Assembly (NCBI GenBank): GCA_964036195.1
Contig: OZ038452.1
Span: 434,001 to 498,000 of the forward strand
Reading direction: 5' to 3'
DNA: 64,000 bases
From: Sphaerolaimus hirsutus
Lineage: Eukaryota > Nematoda > Chromadorea > Monhysterida > Sphaerolaimidae
In this document: piece by piece, positions 22,211-32,231 of the stretch
Position numbering within the stretch: position 1 is the first letter of the stretch
Layout: the number at the start of each line of letters is the position of its first letter
The notes under the pieces: model-generated
The model's input: only the letters and a program-made list of their open reading frames with translations
Told to the model about the DNA's origin: nothing
Database searches by the model: none
Made by a program: the position numbers and the translations under genes

Positions 22211-22392
22211 GGGCGCCAAAGCTGTCGGTCGCGGTGAACTCGTTCAGTCTGGGCGACACCAGTTCGCTCAAGTTCGCCGAGGACGGCAGTCTGAGCGAGG
22301 AGACGACTGCGTTCGACCAGAACGCGCCCATAGTCGCGCTGGAGGACATCTGCCGCAGCAGCAGCATCCAGAGCCCCAGCAGCGCCATGGAG
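22211..22392 (+). CDS. unc80: unc-80 exon 10 (linker, residues 530-590)
   Basis: Acceptor CCACGCAG, donor GAG|GTTAGC. Reads LSVAVNSFSLGDTSSLKF and a Ser/Glu-rich tail. The vertebrate region between the FTALVKP and YATYFDV blocks is also Ser-rich (GNSFDGSLSSQTSQ), but the match is loose. Confidence 0.75.
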
Positions 22393-22412
22393 GTTAGCGT
22401 CAATGGAGGGGA

Positions 22413-23097
22413 GGTTTACACACACACACACACACACACACTAGTTGACGTCAAAATAAGTGTCAACTAAAGTCAATTGAATTTTGGTTCATTTTTTTTT
22501 TCAACTTTCCTATATACCGTATTACCTCGAATTAACCCCCCCCTTGAATTAACCCCCCCCTCGAAATACCCCCCCTAAATTTCGGCTGAGGAAATAATAA
22601 ACCCCCCCCTCGAAATACCCCCCCTAAAATTGAGTGTAACGTGAACGTACATGACAAATACCGCAGTTTGTGCTCTGTACAATGCAGAACACACGTTAAA
22701 ACTGATGATTAAGTGACGTTAGGGAAGGTTTTTTGTGTATATACAGTTATATATGCCTATAAACACATATACGTCTATGTAATTGTTTGATTTTTCTACG
22801 TCTGCGTATGGGGAATTTCCGAAAATTTCTGGCGAAATAATAGACCCCCCCCTCGAATAAACCCCCCCCTCGAATTATCCCTCCCTCAAATTTTGCTGGC
22901 GAAATAATAAACCCCCTGGGGGTATTTCGAGGTAATACGGTAAATGTGTGATAAAGCATAATCAATTTTATATCGTGACACTTAGTTTTCATTGCTTCTT
23001 GCTTCAAAGTGTGATGCTTTTGTATTTTTTTGTGTTATATACCTAGTTGACATTCAGTTGACACGAAATTTGCGATGTCAACTAGTGTGTGGGCCCA
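22413..23097. mobile_element. CTAGTTGACA-family element with nested ACCGTATT element
   Basis: Starts in a (CA)n run (22419-22441) followed by CTAGTTGACGTC; ends GATGTCAACTAGTGTGTGGG. A complete ACCGTATTACCTCG-family element is inserted at 22515-22942. In unc-80 intron 10, starting about 20 bases after the donor. Confidence 0.8.
22515..22942. mobile_element. Nested ACCGTATTACCTCG-family element
   Basis: TACCGTATTACCTCGAATTA ... TTTCGAGGTAATACGGTA. Its right half (22696-22942) is almost identical to 49503-49746. Confidence 0.85.
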
Positions 23098-23465
23098 ATA
23101 AATTGGCTATTGATAAATTTATTGTCGATTTCAAGTCCATATGCAAAAAAAAGATAATGTGCAGCAGAACAGCACTTTTTTCCAACTTCAACCGAAATCA
23201 AAAGACTAGATATAGTGTCTGTGCTACTCGCATTGCAATATCGAAGGAAAAAGGGAAAATATTTCGGGTGCTTGGAACCAATTTCAATGGAATAATAAAT
23301 TTGCATATTTTGTATAGTTGGTTTTGCGTGTGCAGCTTAGTTCTAAGTTGGCTTGTGTGCAGTAGTGAAGCTGTAGCACCTTGAGTCCGTCTGTTTCATT
23401 GTCAGCTCAACTAGAATTTCTTTTTTCTCCCAGCAATTGTTTGGCGACTTGCCAGTGGTTAAAAA

Positions 23466-24035
23466 TAAACTCGGCGGACATGAAACGAATCAGTGATTCG
23501 GCCCTTCGTTACCAATGACGTGTGTTTTTTAATTCGAACTTGAATGGACGGATTCCATTCGGTTCATGATACATTTGATTCAATCCGACGTCTTATGCGA
23601 GAATGATGTGAATTTGATAGACAACTCGTCATAGAACGTCGGATTGTTAGGTCTTAGGTAAGATCTTACCGTCGCAGTCCCGACAAATTCATTCGAAAAA
23701 TTACGTATGAACTTACCGCTGCGTCCAAGTTACTGAAGCGTTTTATACGAACGAAGTAAAAGACGCATGATTTCCGTTCGCGTCAACGATAATGACCGCG
23801 GAATGCAATTAAGTCAACACAAGTGTCAACTCGTGTGTGGGCTGCCATTAGCAACCAATTGCGGTCGCTTAATCGCATTCCGCAGTCATTTTTGTTGACG
23901 CTGACGGAAATCATGCGTCTTTCATATTTGGTAACATTCTCGCAAACGGTAACTTGGACGTGTGCCAACTACGAATATACGCAGTTGTACGAAAATTCCT
24001 TAGACCATTGACTTCTATAATGTCCGTCGAGTTTA
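23466..24035. mobile_element. AAACTCGGCGGACAT foldback element
   Basis: TAAACTCGGCGGACATGAAA pairs with ATGTCCGTCGAGTTTA. Inner arms pair as GACCGCGGAATGCAATTAAG with CTTAATCGCATTCCGCAGTC. At the centre is a short CAAGTGTCAACTCGTGTGTG motif like the CTAGTTGACA ends. In intron 10. Confidence 0.75.
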
Positions 24036-24471
24036 TGTGTGCCGTTTTTAAATATATGCTATCATAAATAGTGTATTCAATAACCCATTAGCCGTCCAAA
24101 TAACAGATTTTTTGTTTGAAACTAATTTTGAGGTACTGTAAATTTGCTTTAATTTTGAGCTACTGTAAAGTGAGTGAAAAAAATTCTCACACATTCTGAA
24201 TGAAAAATGTACTAGTTAGGCAAAATGTTCTAGTTAAAAAGTAGGCAAAATAAAAACAATGCATTTTTATGCCGAAATGGATCAAATCGTCAATAATTTT
24301 TCACTCCAAACACTACAAATTCACATTGAAATTTGCCGGTAATAATCTCAATCCCACCATTCAAATCGCGCTACTCCATCCTTAAAATCCAGTCCCATTT
24401 ATACAGCGCTTTTCTACGCATTTCCTCGCAAATGTTCAATCGAGCTTGACAAATCCGCTTGACAAGTGCAG

Positions 24472-24678
24472 TGGCGCCCCGTGCAGTTGAGCTGCGCCAG
24501 GTGCGGCGGCGCGGGGAGCCAGCCGCGCGGCACGGCAGCCAACTGTTATCGGTGCAGCGCGACGGCCAGGACGAGCGCGTCCAGCCGGCCCGACACGGAC
24601 GACATGGCCAGCGTGGTCGGCCCCCTGCCCACCGACGCGCCCGGCGGCAGACACGCGCTCGCCAACAACGACAAGAGT
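24472..24678 (+). CDS. unc80: unc-80 exon 11 with CxxC pairs (residues 591-659)
   Basis: Acceptor AAGTGCAG, strong donor AGT|GTATGT. Begins WRPVQLSCARCGG and has a second pair NCYRCS 13 residues later, a C-x2-C-x13-C-x2-C arrangement that could bind zinc. I do not recall such a motif at this place in vertebrate UNC80. The rest is Ala/Ser/Asp-rich. Confidence 0.75.
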
Positions 24679-25247
24679 GTATGTTCGCTGCGCGCTCATG
24701 CTCGTGCTTGAGATTGCGCCGTGTACGTGAGCGATGGAACGCATTGGAGCACCCACCTAAAATACCACCCCCATTTTTTTTTCTACGCTCGCGACTCCGT
24801 GCGATTTCAAAATAAATAATAGCGCCCCATCGTTCAATGGCAGATTCCATCGCTGCCGTACATGGGCGTGGCTTGCGTTTGCAGGGAAATTTAACGCCTA
24901 CGTAAATTATAAAGCTTGTCCGAACGATTCCTGTTGTCCAAGTATGTGGGGTGTTTCCGACGGTGTCCAAATATCATCAAGGGATCTTCATCAGTAAACA
25001 AATGTTTTGGACTAGGGGGTCAAATTTCCGTTTTCCACTTTTCCACAAGAAATTTTTTTAATTTTTCGCTTTCCGTTTTCCGGCAGCTGCAAAATTTTTC
25101 ATTTCCGTTTTCCGGCAGCTGAAATTTTTTTACCTTTCCGTTTTCTGTGAAATATTTTTGACACCGTTGTTTTGACAAGACACCATACATGTAGCCGTTG
25201 GCTTGCTTCTAAGTGTGTTTCTTTTTGCGCCACAGTCGGCTCATAGC

Positions 25248-25943
25248 CCCTATATGAAGGGTGTGCTTCTAAAAGTACCGATCTACAAAAAAACGATTTT
25301 GAGATAATCGCGATTGAAAGTTTGGAGCATGCAATACCCATACATGGGTATTGGGTATGGGAATTTTGGGTAAGGGTACTTCGGCCATATTGTTGGGTAT
25401 CCACATGCATGGGTATAATCATTGATTATACACATAACACTAGCTATATAAAATTTAGGGAATTGTATTTTTGTAGTACAGTACATTTTAAAGGAACAAA
25501 TTGGTAATAGCGTGTAGATCGGTATTTTTTAAAGCACAAAATCAGAAAGCTGTAGATCGGTACTTTTACCCATAATAAAAAAGCACAAAATAAGTTTTTG
25601 CGCAACAGGACGCCGATCTGACATCGGTACTTTTAGAAGCACAAAAAATAATGTGCAGATCAGTACATTTAAAAGAACAATTTTGAAAAAAGTGTGTAGA
25701 TCGGTACTTTTAAAGACACAAAAGCTGAAAAAGCTTGTAGATCGGTACTTTTAAAATTTCAAAAACTGTATTTTGCGATTTTTTTGCTTTTTTCGACCCC
25801 CCATATCTCAAAATTGAATTTCGCACCCCCCACATATTATATATATTTTTGAAGCGCATTTTTATGGGGACCCCAAAAATGGTCCTAACTCAAATTTGAA
25901 AAATTTGTAGATCGGTACTTTTAGAAGCACACCCTTCATATGT
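25248..25943. mobile_element. GTAGATCGGTACTTTTA foldback with internal repeats
   Basis: The left end is ATGAAGGGTGTGCTTCTAAA; the right end TTTAGAAGCACACCCTTCAT is its exact reverse complement. At least six internal direct copies of GTAGATCGGTACTTTTA lie between 25514 and 25930, each near an AGCACAAAA. In unc-80 intron 11. Confidence 0.85.
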
Positions 25944-26114
25944 TTGCATGGGTCAATCCCATGTCAGGTTGGACAAAAAATTCGAATTACCGGTGGCGTG
26001 TTTTGCAATTTTCATACTCATTTATTCTGTGATGACAACTGGATAACAATTTTGTGCATATAAAGTTTTAGTGCGCTTTTTCATGACACTGCAAAATACG
26101 CCGAGCTGTAATTT

Positions 26115-26525
26115 ACCGTATTTCCTCGAAATACCCCCATGGGGTTTATTCTTTCAGAGTGGAAATTTTGAGGGGGGTATTTCGAGGGGGGGTCATTCGA
26201 GGGGGGGTTATTATTTCGCCAGAAATTTTCGTCAATTTAGTAGTAAACATTGCTTTGAAAATGCGCTAAACCGGTAATAAATGGGACGAAATAGGATATA
26301 TTTAGTCATGTTAACGTACATTCTCACTTACACTATGTATAAATATGTGTAGCTGCGGTGCAAACCGGCAGCAATAAATACGTTACATACGTTGCATAGA
26401 TGATGTACATCATTTCAGACGGAGGTATTTCCAGGGGGGGGGTATTTTTTTCTCAGCTCGAAAACACCTGGGGGTATTTCGAGGGGGGAGGGGTTAAATC
26501 AAGGGGTATATCGAGGAAATACGGT
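26115..26525. mobile_element. ACCGTATTTCCTCG-family element in intron 11
   Basis: ACCGTATTTCCTCGAAATAC and TATCGAGGAAATACGGT. Ends about 96 bases before exon 12. Confidence 0.85.
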
Positions 26526-26621
26526 ATCATCAAATCATCAGTCATCACCCAGCCACCAAAACAGGGCACTCAACCCATCCAATAACAGCCCAAATTCACA
26601 GACAGACCCCAATCCCCCCAG

Positions 26622-26787
26622 GCGTCGGTGTGCACGGAAGGCCAGTCGACGGTGTGCAACACCCCAGCCACAGTAGTGGAACGCAGGCACAAGCAGCGGG
26701 TCGGCCCGCAGACCAGCAAGGACACCATGAGCAGCACGACCACGGACACCACCTGGCACACCGGCACCCCGCCCAGCGTTTTGGGCA
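26622..26787 (+). CDS. unc80: unc-80 exon 12 (linker, residues 660-714)
   Basis: Acceptor after a C-rich tract (CCCCCCAG); donor GGCA|GTGCGT gives phase 1, which exon 13 needs. Encodes a Thr/Ser-rich stretch with VVERRHKQRVGPQTSKDT. A G-tract follows the donor. Confidence 0.75.
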
Positions 26788-27011
26788 GTGCGTTCGGAGG
26801 GGGGGGGGGGTTGCGTGTTGGCACAGTGCCAGGATATATAGTGGATGGCGTAATACTATGCGATGAATGATACCGTATTTTTATGAATAAGGTCACGTTG
26901 AAAATTGGGCACCAATTTGACCGGAAGTGGGAGCAATGTGATGTGATGAGAGAATAATGAATGTCTCTGTTTGTTTACGGAATATGGTAGATTTCATTGT
27001 GAATTGTGGTG

Positions 27012-27126
27012 GGGTTGGGGCGATATATCGTATTGAATATCAAATATCGACTATTTTTATCGAAAATCGACGATTCTTTCCCCTTGAATATAAAATATCG
27101 ATGTAAAGTCATATCGTCCCAAACCT
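27012..27126. mobile_element. GATATATCG-family element, copy 1
   Basis: GGTTGGGGCGATATATCGTA and TCATATCGTCCCAAACC. Interior of ATCGAATATCGA-type words. Other copies: 29756-29994 and 59571-60371. Confidence 0.75.
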
Positions 27127-27293
27127 AAGCAGGTGTCGTTACACATACTCTCACCCATTCGAAGAAAAACACTATGTTGTAATGCAGTCATCTTTTTATG
27201 AAAATTTTTTTAAAAGGTAGGTAAAAGTAACGGGAGACATGTCTCAAATTGGCATCATAACTACCCATCCAATAGGTTTAAAAACCCCGGGGC

Positions 27294-28235
27294 CAGATTT
27301 AATTCTCGTGTAATGCGCCCTACGTGAATGTAATGCGCCCGAAATCGGGCAGCCTCCCTACAGATTGTTTACGGTCGCCCTACCCTACACGCCAGGCTCC
27401 CGACACAACAGAACGCAATTCAATTGCATGTCGGGAGGTCGCCCTCGGGTGTAGGGCAACCGTAATCAATTTGTCGGGAGGCTGCCCGATTTCGGGCACA
27501 TTATTCACTCAAATGTTTACAACATAAAAAAAGAAAATGTCCAAAATGTTCAAAATAGAAAAAATATGAGCGACAACGAGCGCGTCCCGCCGCTGGCACC
27601 CACTTTTCGCATGTCATGCTAATTGAGTATAAAATGCGTGTGCAGTGCATTTTGTCGTTAATCTGAATACTGTACCTTGCTAATAGAAGAGCAGTTCTAT
27701 TTATTGGCTGACATTCTATTAAAGGTACGCCCTTCTATTAGAAGAAATGTGGTAAGGAACTGAATGTTTGGTCGATCAGCTGAATAACATCTGAATAAAA
27801 ATGCAATATTGAAATAGAATGACATGTTGGCACTGATAAAAATGATTGCTCCTCTTATTCACTATAGGGTGATAGTGAATGAAATCAACTGTGAACGGAA
27901 CAGAATCCGTCCATTCAATTTTGAATTTGAGACATGAGTAATTTAAAACATAAGTACCTAAATGGAACAAAATTGTACAGTCAAAAGTCCGTCCATCTTT
28001 ACTAAAGTTTACCGCTCCCGACAACATTTTTGTGAAGGGCAGAATTTTTTTCTTTTTTTATTTTGTCGGCCACGCGCCCGACAAAACGCGTGAATTGAAT
28101 TAGAAATTGATGTGTCGGGTGCCTTTCACGCATAACTCGGCTATCAATTGTACACGGATTTGTCGGGCGTGTAGGGAGACGCGTGTAGGGTGTAGTGCAT
28201 AACTTAGGAAAATTTGTAGGGAGAATTAAATCTGG
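27294..28235. mobile_element. Foldback with GCCAGATTTAATTCTC ends, in intron 12
   Basis: Left GGGGCCAGATTTAATTCTCG at 27290-27309; right GAATTAAATCTGGCCCC at 28224-28240. Interior has GTCGGGAGGC / TGTCGGGCGTGTAGGG motifs. A part of the ACCGTATTTCTTC type (TTCTATTAGAAGAAAT) lies inside at 27670-27752. A related unit lies at 56080-56250. Confidence 0.65.
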
Positions 28236-28306
28236 CCCCTGGCATACTGCTAATATTTTGTGTCTGACCACCCCACAATGTATTAAAAACTTACCGTTCT
28301 TTGCAG

Positions 28307-28441
28307 AATCTGATGCCGCCATGCCGCTGATAGCACCGAGCAGCCAAAGCGTTCCCGGCAGCAAAACGGAACTGCTGAGTGCCACCAGCCCCGCGACAGC
28401 CATCACCACCACTGGGTCGATAAAGATGACTGCATTTAAAG
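28307..28441 (+). CDS. unc80: unc-80 exon 13 (linker, residues 715-759)
   Basis: Good acceptor TTCTTTGCAG, donor AAAG|GTTAAT. Encodes SDAAMPLIAPSSQSVPGSK and a Ser/Thr-rich tail. Phase 1 at both ends and fully open. Confidence 0.78.
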
Positions 28442-28611
28442 GTTAATTTGAAATGGCCTGACCCGGAAACGTGTGGTGGAATTTTTTTTCACAAAAATTA
28501 ACCAGCCTGAATATACCTAGGTTGCTTTGACATATTGTGACTGACTGAATCAAAGCTTCCTATTCTCCTTCACTTGAAAAAAATAGCTATACAAATATTT
28601 AGCCTCCTTGG

Positions 28612-29020
28612 GGGCAGTCCCAAACCCTTTAAAGTGTCAAATGTCATGTAAAATGTCAATCAAACCAAAAACAAGAAAATATTTTATAACTGAACTTTCC
28701 ATGACAATTGACATTGGCGCTGCGCATGCTAGTTTACCGCCAGATTTTGGTAAACTCATAAATCGGTTGTGAACGCATTTGAGTTTACCAGAATGATGTA
28801 TCTGTCAACTGCAGTTGATGGGGATACCGAATAACTCATTCCAGTAAACTCAGAAGCATGTAAAGCCGATTTATGAGTTGACAAAAATGTGGCGGTAAAC
28901 TAGCGTGTGCACGCGCATTTTACTTTACATCGTCATGACAAGTGACACTTTGCACGACATATATGCCAGTTGACACTTTACTTAACACTTAACAGTGTCT
29001 GATATTGGCACCTGTACATC
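28612..29020. mobile_element. CTGGTGCCAG-family element split by a CTAGTTTACC element
   Basis: GGGGCAGTCCCAAACCCTTT at the left; degraded right end ATTGGCACCTG near 29015. The nested element occupies 28712-28917. In intron 13. Confidence 0.65.
28712..28917. mobile_element. CTAGTTTACC-family element, copy 1
   Basis: TTGGCGCTGCGCATGCTAGT ... ACTAGCGTGTGCACGCGCA. Interior pairs GAGTTTACCAGAATG with CATTCCAGTAAACTC around a central CAACTGCAGTTG. Confidence 0.8.
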
Positions 29021-29061
29021 TCATTAAAAACACACCAAAAACCAGCCAACCCAACTTTCAG

Positions 29062-29246
29062 ACGACAGCATGTCATCCCCAACCAAGCCACCAGTGGACT
29101 CGACAGCGGACACGGACAAGCCAGGCAGCACGGTGACGGGGCCGAGCACGTTCGCGGGGCACATGGCGTCGCTGGCGGCGGCGGGCGCGGGCGTCGGCCC
29201 CATGGCCATCAAGGACTGGGACGACGCCATGGCCAGGCTGCACATG
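29062..29246 (+). CDS. unc80: unc-80 exon 14 (linker, residues 760-821)
   Basis: Acceptor AACTTTCAG, donor ATG|GTCCGT. A Ser/Thr/Pro-rich stretch, then FAGHMASLAAAGAGVGPMA and KDWDDAMARLHM, leading into the conserved block of exon 15. Confidence 0.8.
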
Positions 29247-29344
29247 GTCCGTGCCCAGCGCTCATGTTTTATTGTTTTTTTTGGGTATCGGTTGAATGTG
29301 GGTGACTGAGTTATTATGATGGCTGGTTTAATCAGGTGCAATTA

Positions 29345-29556
29345 AGCGAGATGAGAAGCAGAAATTTTTTTTGAAATTAGAAGTTTAAAAGTTGGAAGCA
29401 ACGAGAAATGAGAACTGAGAAGTAAACAGTTAAAATCCGGTTAACTTTTTACTTGACATTTCACTTCTCACTTCTCATTTTCTCATTCTACGTTTTACTT
29501 CGCATTTCTCACTTCTAAAATGTTTTTTTTCCTTCTCCACTTGCGGAATTGACCTT
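29345..29556. repeat. CACTTGCGGAA-family element, degenerate
   Basis: Right end TTCTCCACTTGCGGAATTGA; interior of TTCACTTCTCA words paired with GAAATGAGAACTGAGAAG. In intron 14. Confidence 0.55.
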
Positions 29557-29610
29557 AGAAATGGACCCCTCCCCAGTGGCGCGCCTACCAAGTAACCTGT
29601 GTCTTCGCAG

Positions 29611-29695
29611 GTATTCGATGTGAACTCGTCACAGGCGACATACTTCGACGTGGCAGTTTTGCGCTGCTTGTTTATCAGGCAGTGGCCAGAAGACG
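29611..29695 (+). CDS. unc80: unc-80 exon 15 (residues 822-849)
   Basis: Acceptor TCTTCGCAG, donor G|GTATGT. ATYFDVAVLRCLFIRQWPE is nearly the family's YATYFDVAVLRCLLQPHWSEE. One of the strongest identity anchors. Confidence 0.96.
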
Positions 29696-29755
29696 GTATG
29701 TCGCATCTGCTGCCAATTCCGCAATTGACAAGTGACAAAAACATGCTGATTGGCA

Positions 29756-29994
29756 GGGTTGCGATGATATGATTTTTCGATATCGATATATTATATTCTA
29801 TATTTCTTCTGAATCTCGATATTCTATATCGATGTAGACCCTAGATATTTGATATCGATATTCAATAGGAAAATAGTCGATATCCGATATGAAAAATAAT
29901 GGATACTCGACATCTTTCAAAATTCGATCAAAAATTCTTTCAAAAGTTATATTTATAAAAGTTCAGATACGATACCTATATCGTCCCACCCCTA
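29756..29994. mobile_element. GATATATCG-family element, copy 2
   Basis: GGGTTGCGATGATATG at the left; CTATATCGTCCCACCCC at the right. Many CGATAT words. In intron 15. Confidence 0.65.
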
Positions 29995-30237
29995 CCGATA
30001 AGTGAATAAATAAGTTGTGAGTCAAATGACAGTAACTTTGTAAGTGACAATGCTTACCACTTATAAGTTTACTTGTCACTTGACTTAACACTTGCAACTT
30101 TCCTGCACCAACTTACCGTATCCCATTCACTTGTCCACTTGTGAAATTTTTCATCTCATTTTTGTTTGCTATCAGATTACAGCATCACCCCCAATAAGTA
30201 CATTTGCACATTTTGAATTTTGAGTGACAAATTTCAG

Positions 30238-30287
30238 GCGTCGTTTGGGCTCTGCACTACCTGAAAGGCAGACTATTCCAGTTTCAA
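30238..30287 (+). CDS. unc80: unc-80 exon 16 (residues 850-866)
   Basis: A 50-base exon after ATTTCAG. GVVWALHYLKGRLFQFQ continues exon 15 and matches TQWSLMYYLQRLRHMLEE of vertebrates. The end is taken at CAA|GTTGGT (phase 0); a stop follows soon after. Confidence 0.88.
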
Positions 30288-30453
30288 GTTGGTTAAATAT
30301 CCAGTACATGAATGCAAACATGCAATTTCTTTTGTAGCTGGTAAAATAGGTTCCACTTAACACAAAAGGTAGTAAAGCAGCATGGATCCCTCCAATGAAC
30401 ACTGGCCATCGCGTACCTGAGACAAAACACAGCCAGCCCCTGATATGGCGCAG

Positions 30454-30579
30454 GCGTTCGAGCGCGAGATGGAAGTGGAAAGTGCGTGCAGCAAACACGG
30501 CCGCCGCAGCTGCAGCCTGCCGCCGGGCACCAAGCCTCAATACAATCACACGGTCACGCCGCCGCCCACACAAAACCAG
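30454..30579 (+). CDS. unc80: unc-80 exon 17 (residues 867-908)
   Basis: Acceptor TGGCGCAG, donor AACCAG|GTGCCA. Encodes EREMEVESACSKHGRRS and a Pro/Thr-rich tail. The donor GT is the first base pair of a palindromic element that fills the next intron. Confidence 0.8.
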
Positions 30580-30730
30580 GTGCCAATCCCAGACCCTGTA
30601 AAATGCCCTGTAAAATGTCAAGTGTCATGCAAAGTGTCTCAAGTCATGGAAAATGGCAAACGTACGTTGACACTTTGCGTGACATTTGACATTTTGCAGG
30701 GTATTTTACAGGGTCCGGGACTGCGCCCAG
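30580..30730 (+). mobile_element. unc-80 intron 17, made of one TIR element (introner-like)
   Basis: This 151-base intron is one near-palindrome. It begins GTGCCAATCCCAGACCCTG, and its far end, read on the - strand, begins CTGGGCGCAGTCCCGGACC. The arms pair through CCCTGTAAAATG and the AAGTGTC blocks. The first base is the splice donor and the last three (CAG) the acceptor. It is one copy of the family also seen at 3127, 19650, 33108, 46245 and 59150. Confidence 0.8.
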
Positions 30731-30936
30731 GGTTCGTCGAAAACGGACGCGGACGTGGCCAGCCCCAGAGCGAGCTACCGCAGCACGCCTACGTGGGACG
30801 AACTGCAGCTGGCGCCGGGCACGCTGCGAGCGCTGAGTCGCCGCTGCGGCAGCGCCAGACTCCGGCCGCACGGCCAGATGCAGCAGACGCACGTCGCCTT
30901 CGCCGTCGACCAGCCGCACGAGGCGGCCGCCAAGAG
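30731..30936 (+). CDS. unc80: unc-80 exon 18 (residues 909-976)
   Basis: Follows the element-intron; its acceptor CAG is the end of the element. Reads STPTWDELQLAPGTLRAL, then HGQMQQTHVAFAVDQPHEAA. Donor AG|GTGCGC, phase 2. Confidence 0.8.
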
Positions 30937-31108
30937 GTGCGCCGCTCTCGCAATCGCGTGAAACTTGTTTGACAACCAGTGATTCAATTCAAAAGCGCCA
31001 TAACGACATATTTGGTCTTGAATCTGGTGGCAATTTTTTTGAGGTTTTTATCACTAAACGTAGAGGCGAAAAATGGATGAGATCATTGGCCAGTGACATC
31101 AAAGGGCA

Positions 31109-31212
31109 GTCCCGCATCGTGTAGTGTAACAGTCAAGTGTCAAATGTCAAGCAAAATGCCTTACAAATTTGTCAAATGTCATGGCATGTCAAAGGTCCCA
31201 CACCGTGAAAAA
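31109..31212. repeat. CTGGTGCCAG-family short element in intron 18
   Basis: GGGCAGTCCCGCATCGTG at the left; GTCCCACACCGTG near the right, without a perfect end. TCAAGTGTCAAATGTCAAGC inside. Confidence 0.6.
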
Positions 31213-31255
31213 AATTCACCTTAACCATCCATGAGCATAAGCGCGCATCGTCCAG

Positions 31256-31382
31256 GGTGTCGGCGCCGCCGCCGCAGCACCGGAGCAGCGCGAAGACGGG
31301 CGGGCAGCTGGCGCAGCACAAACGCATCGTGCGCAGCGCCACCCAGACCAACTTGACCGGCGTCGGCGGCTACCTGCCCGAG
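31256..31382 (+). CDS. unc80: unc-80 exon 19 (residues 977-1019)
   Basis: Acceptor TCGTCCAG; the first G completes Arg. HKRIVRSATQTNLTGVGG resembles the vertebrate SKVSLTNLRRSAVPDL region. Donor GAG|GTCTGT, phase 0. Confidence 0.82.
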
Positions 31383-31778
31383 GTCTGTGCATGTTCACAG
31401 GGAATTTTGGTTGAATAGGTACATCGCTGACAACTTTGTCTATCTACCTAGGTGTAAAATATCTTGTTCCAGTTGAACCCCTCCCCACGGTCCAGTTAAA
31501 TATATTTTTCTATTAATTTTGCCAGTAAATAAACACTTAAAATCAATAAGAAAAAATCAGTGACATATACTCTGTAAACGTATAGCAACACATCAATACC
31601 CCTAAGATAGTCGAATTGTGCCTAATCAGTATCATAAGTCGCATTTTTAATAACGTTTTTGCCTAGGCACCGGTATGCACATGAGAATATTAGCCGTATT
31701 TGGGCATGTGAACATGCGTTGAGGGGGCAAAAAGCCACCCGAAGTGTTGCCAGGGCACACTCATACACACACAAGCAG
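31383..31778. other. unc-80 intron 19, no exon seen
   Basis: Searched for the roughly 200 residues that vertebrate UNC80 has between the exon 19 and exon 20 blocks; only AT-rich sequence and no open GC-rich stretch. Confidence 0.6.
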
Positions 31779-31982
31779 GCGGTGGGGGCGGCCGACCTGG
31801 TCGACTCTGCGGGGCGTCTGTCGGGGGCGATGGTGCTGCGCGCCGTGTCCATGGCGCTGCAGCGGGCGCCCTCGCTGCGCGTGTGCGAGCCGGCGCTGGC
31901 GCTCGTCGACCTGCTGCTCAACGCGCCCCCCGCCCTGCTGCAGTTCGAGCCGGCGCTCACGCCCGGCGGCGCCAATGCCAAG
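31779..31982 (+). CDS. unc80: unc-80 exon 20 (residues 1020-1087)
   Basis: Acceptor AAGCAG, donor AAG|GTGCGT. VLRAVSMALQRAPSLRVC and ALALVDLLLN match the family's VVLKAVYLVLNHDISSRICDVALNIVECLL. A roughly 200-residue vertebrate segment that normally precedes this block has no counterpart between exons 19 and 20. Confidence 0.94.
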
Positions 31983-32231
31983 GTGCGTCTTCCCCTTTGA
32001 CATTCATTCAATTGGTTGATAGGTTTAAAGCCACGAGACATAGTCAAACATATAAAAATCTAGCGGAAAAGGTCAAAAGTTCAAAAAGTATTCAAAAAAT
32101 TTCGAAACATTTTCGAGCTCGAAAAATTTCGAAACATTTCAAAAATTTCGAAACAAAACAAGCTGCCATCATAAATATATGCCACGCATAGAATAGGGAG
32201 TAGAAAAGCGTGCACACTTTCAACAATGCAG

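Noticed and set aside
24371..24970. 199-codon - strand ORF
   Set aside because: Shadow of unc-80 exon 11 on the opposite strand; Arg/Ala-rich composition arises from GC-rich exon sequence.
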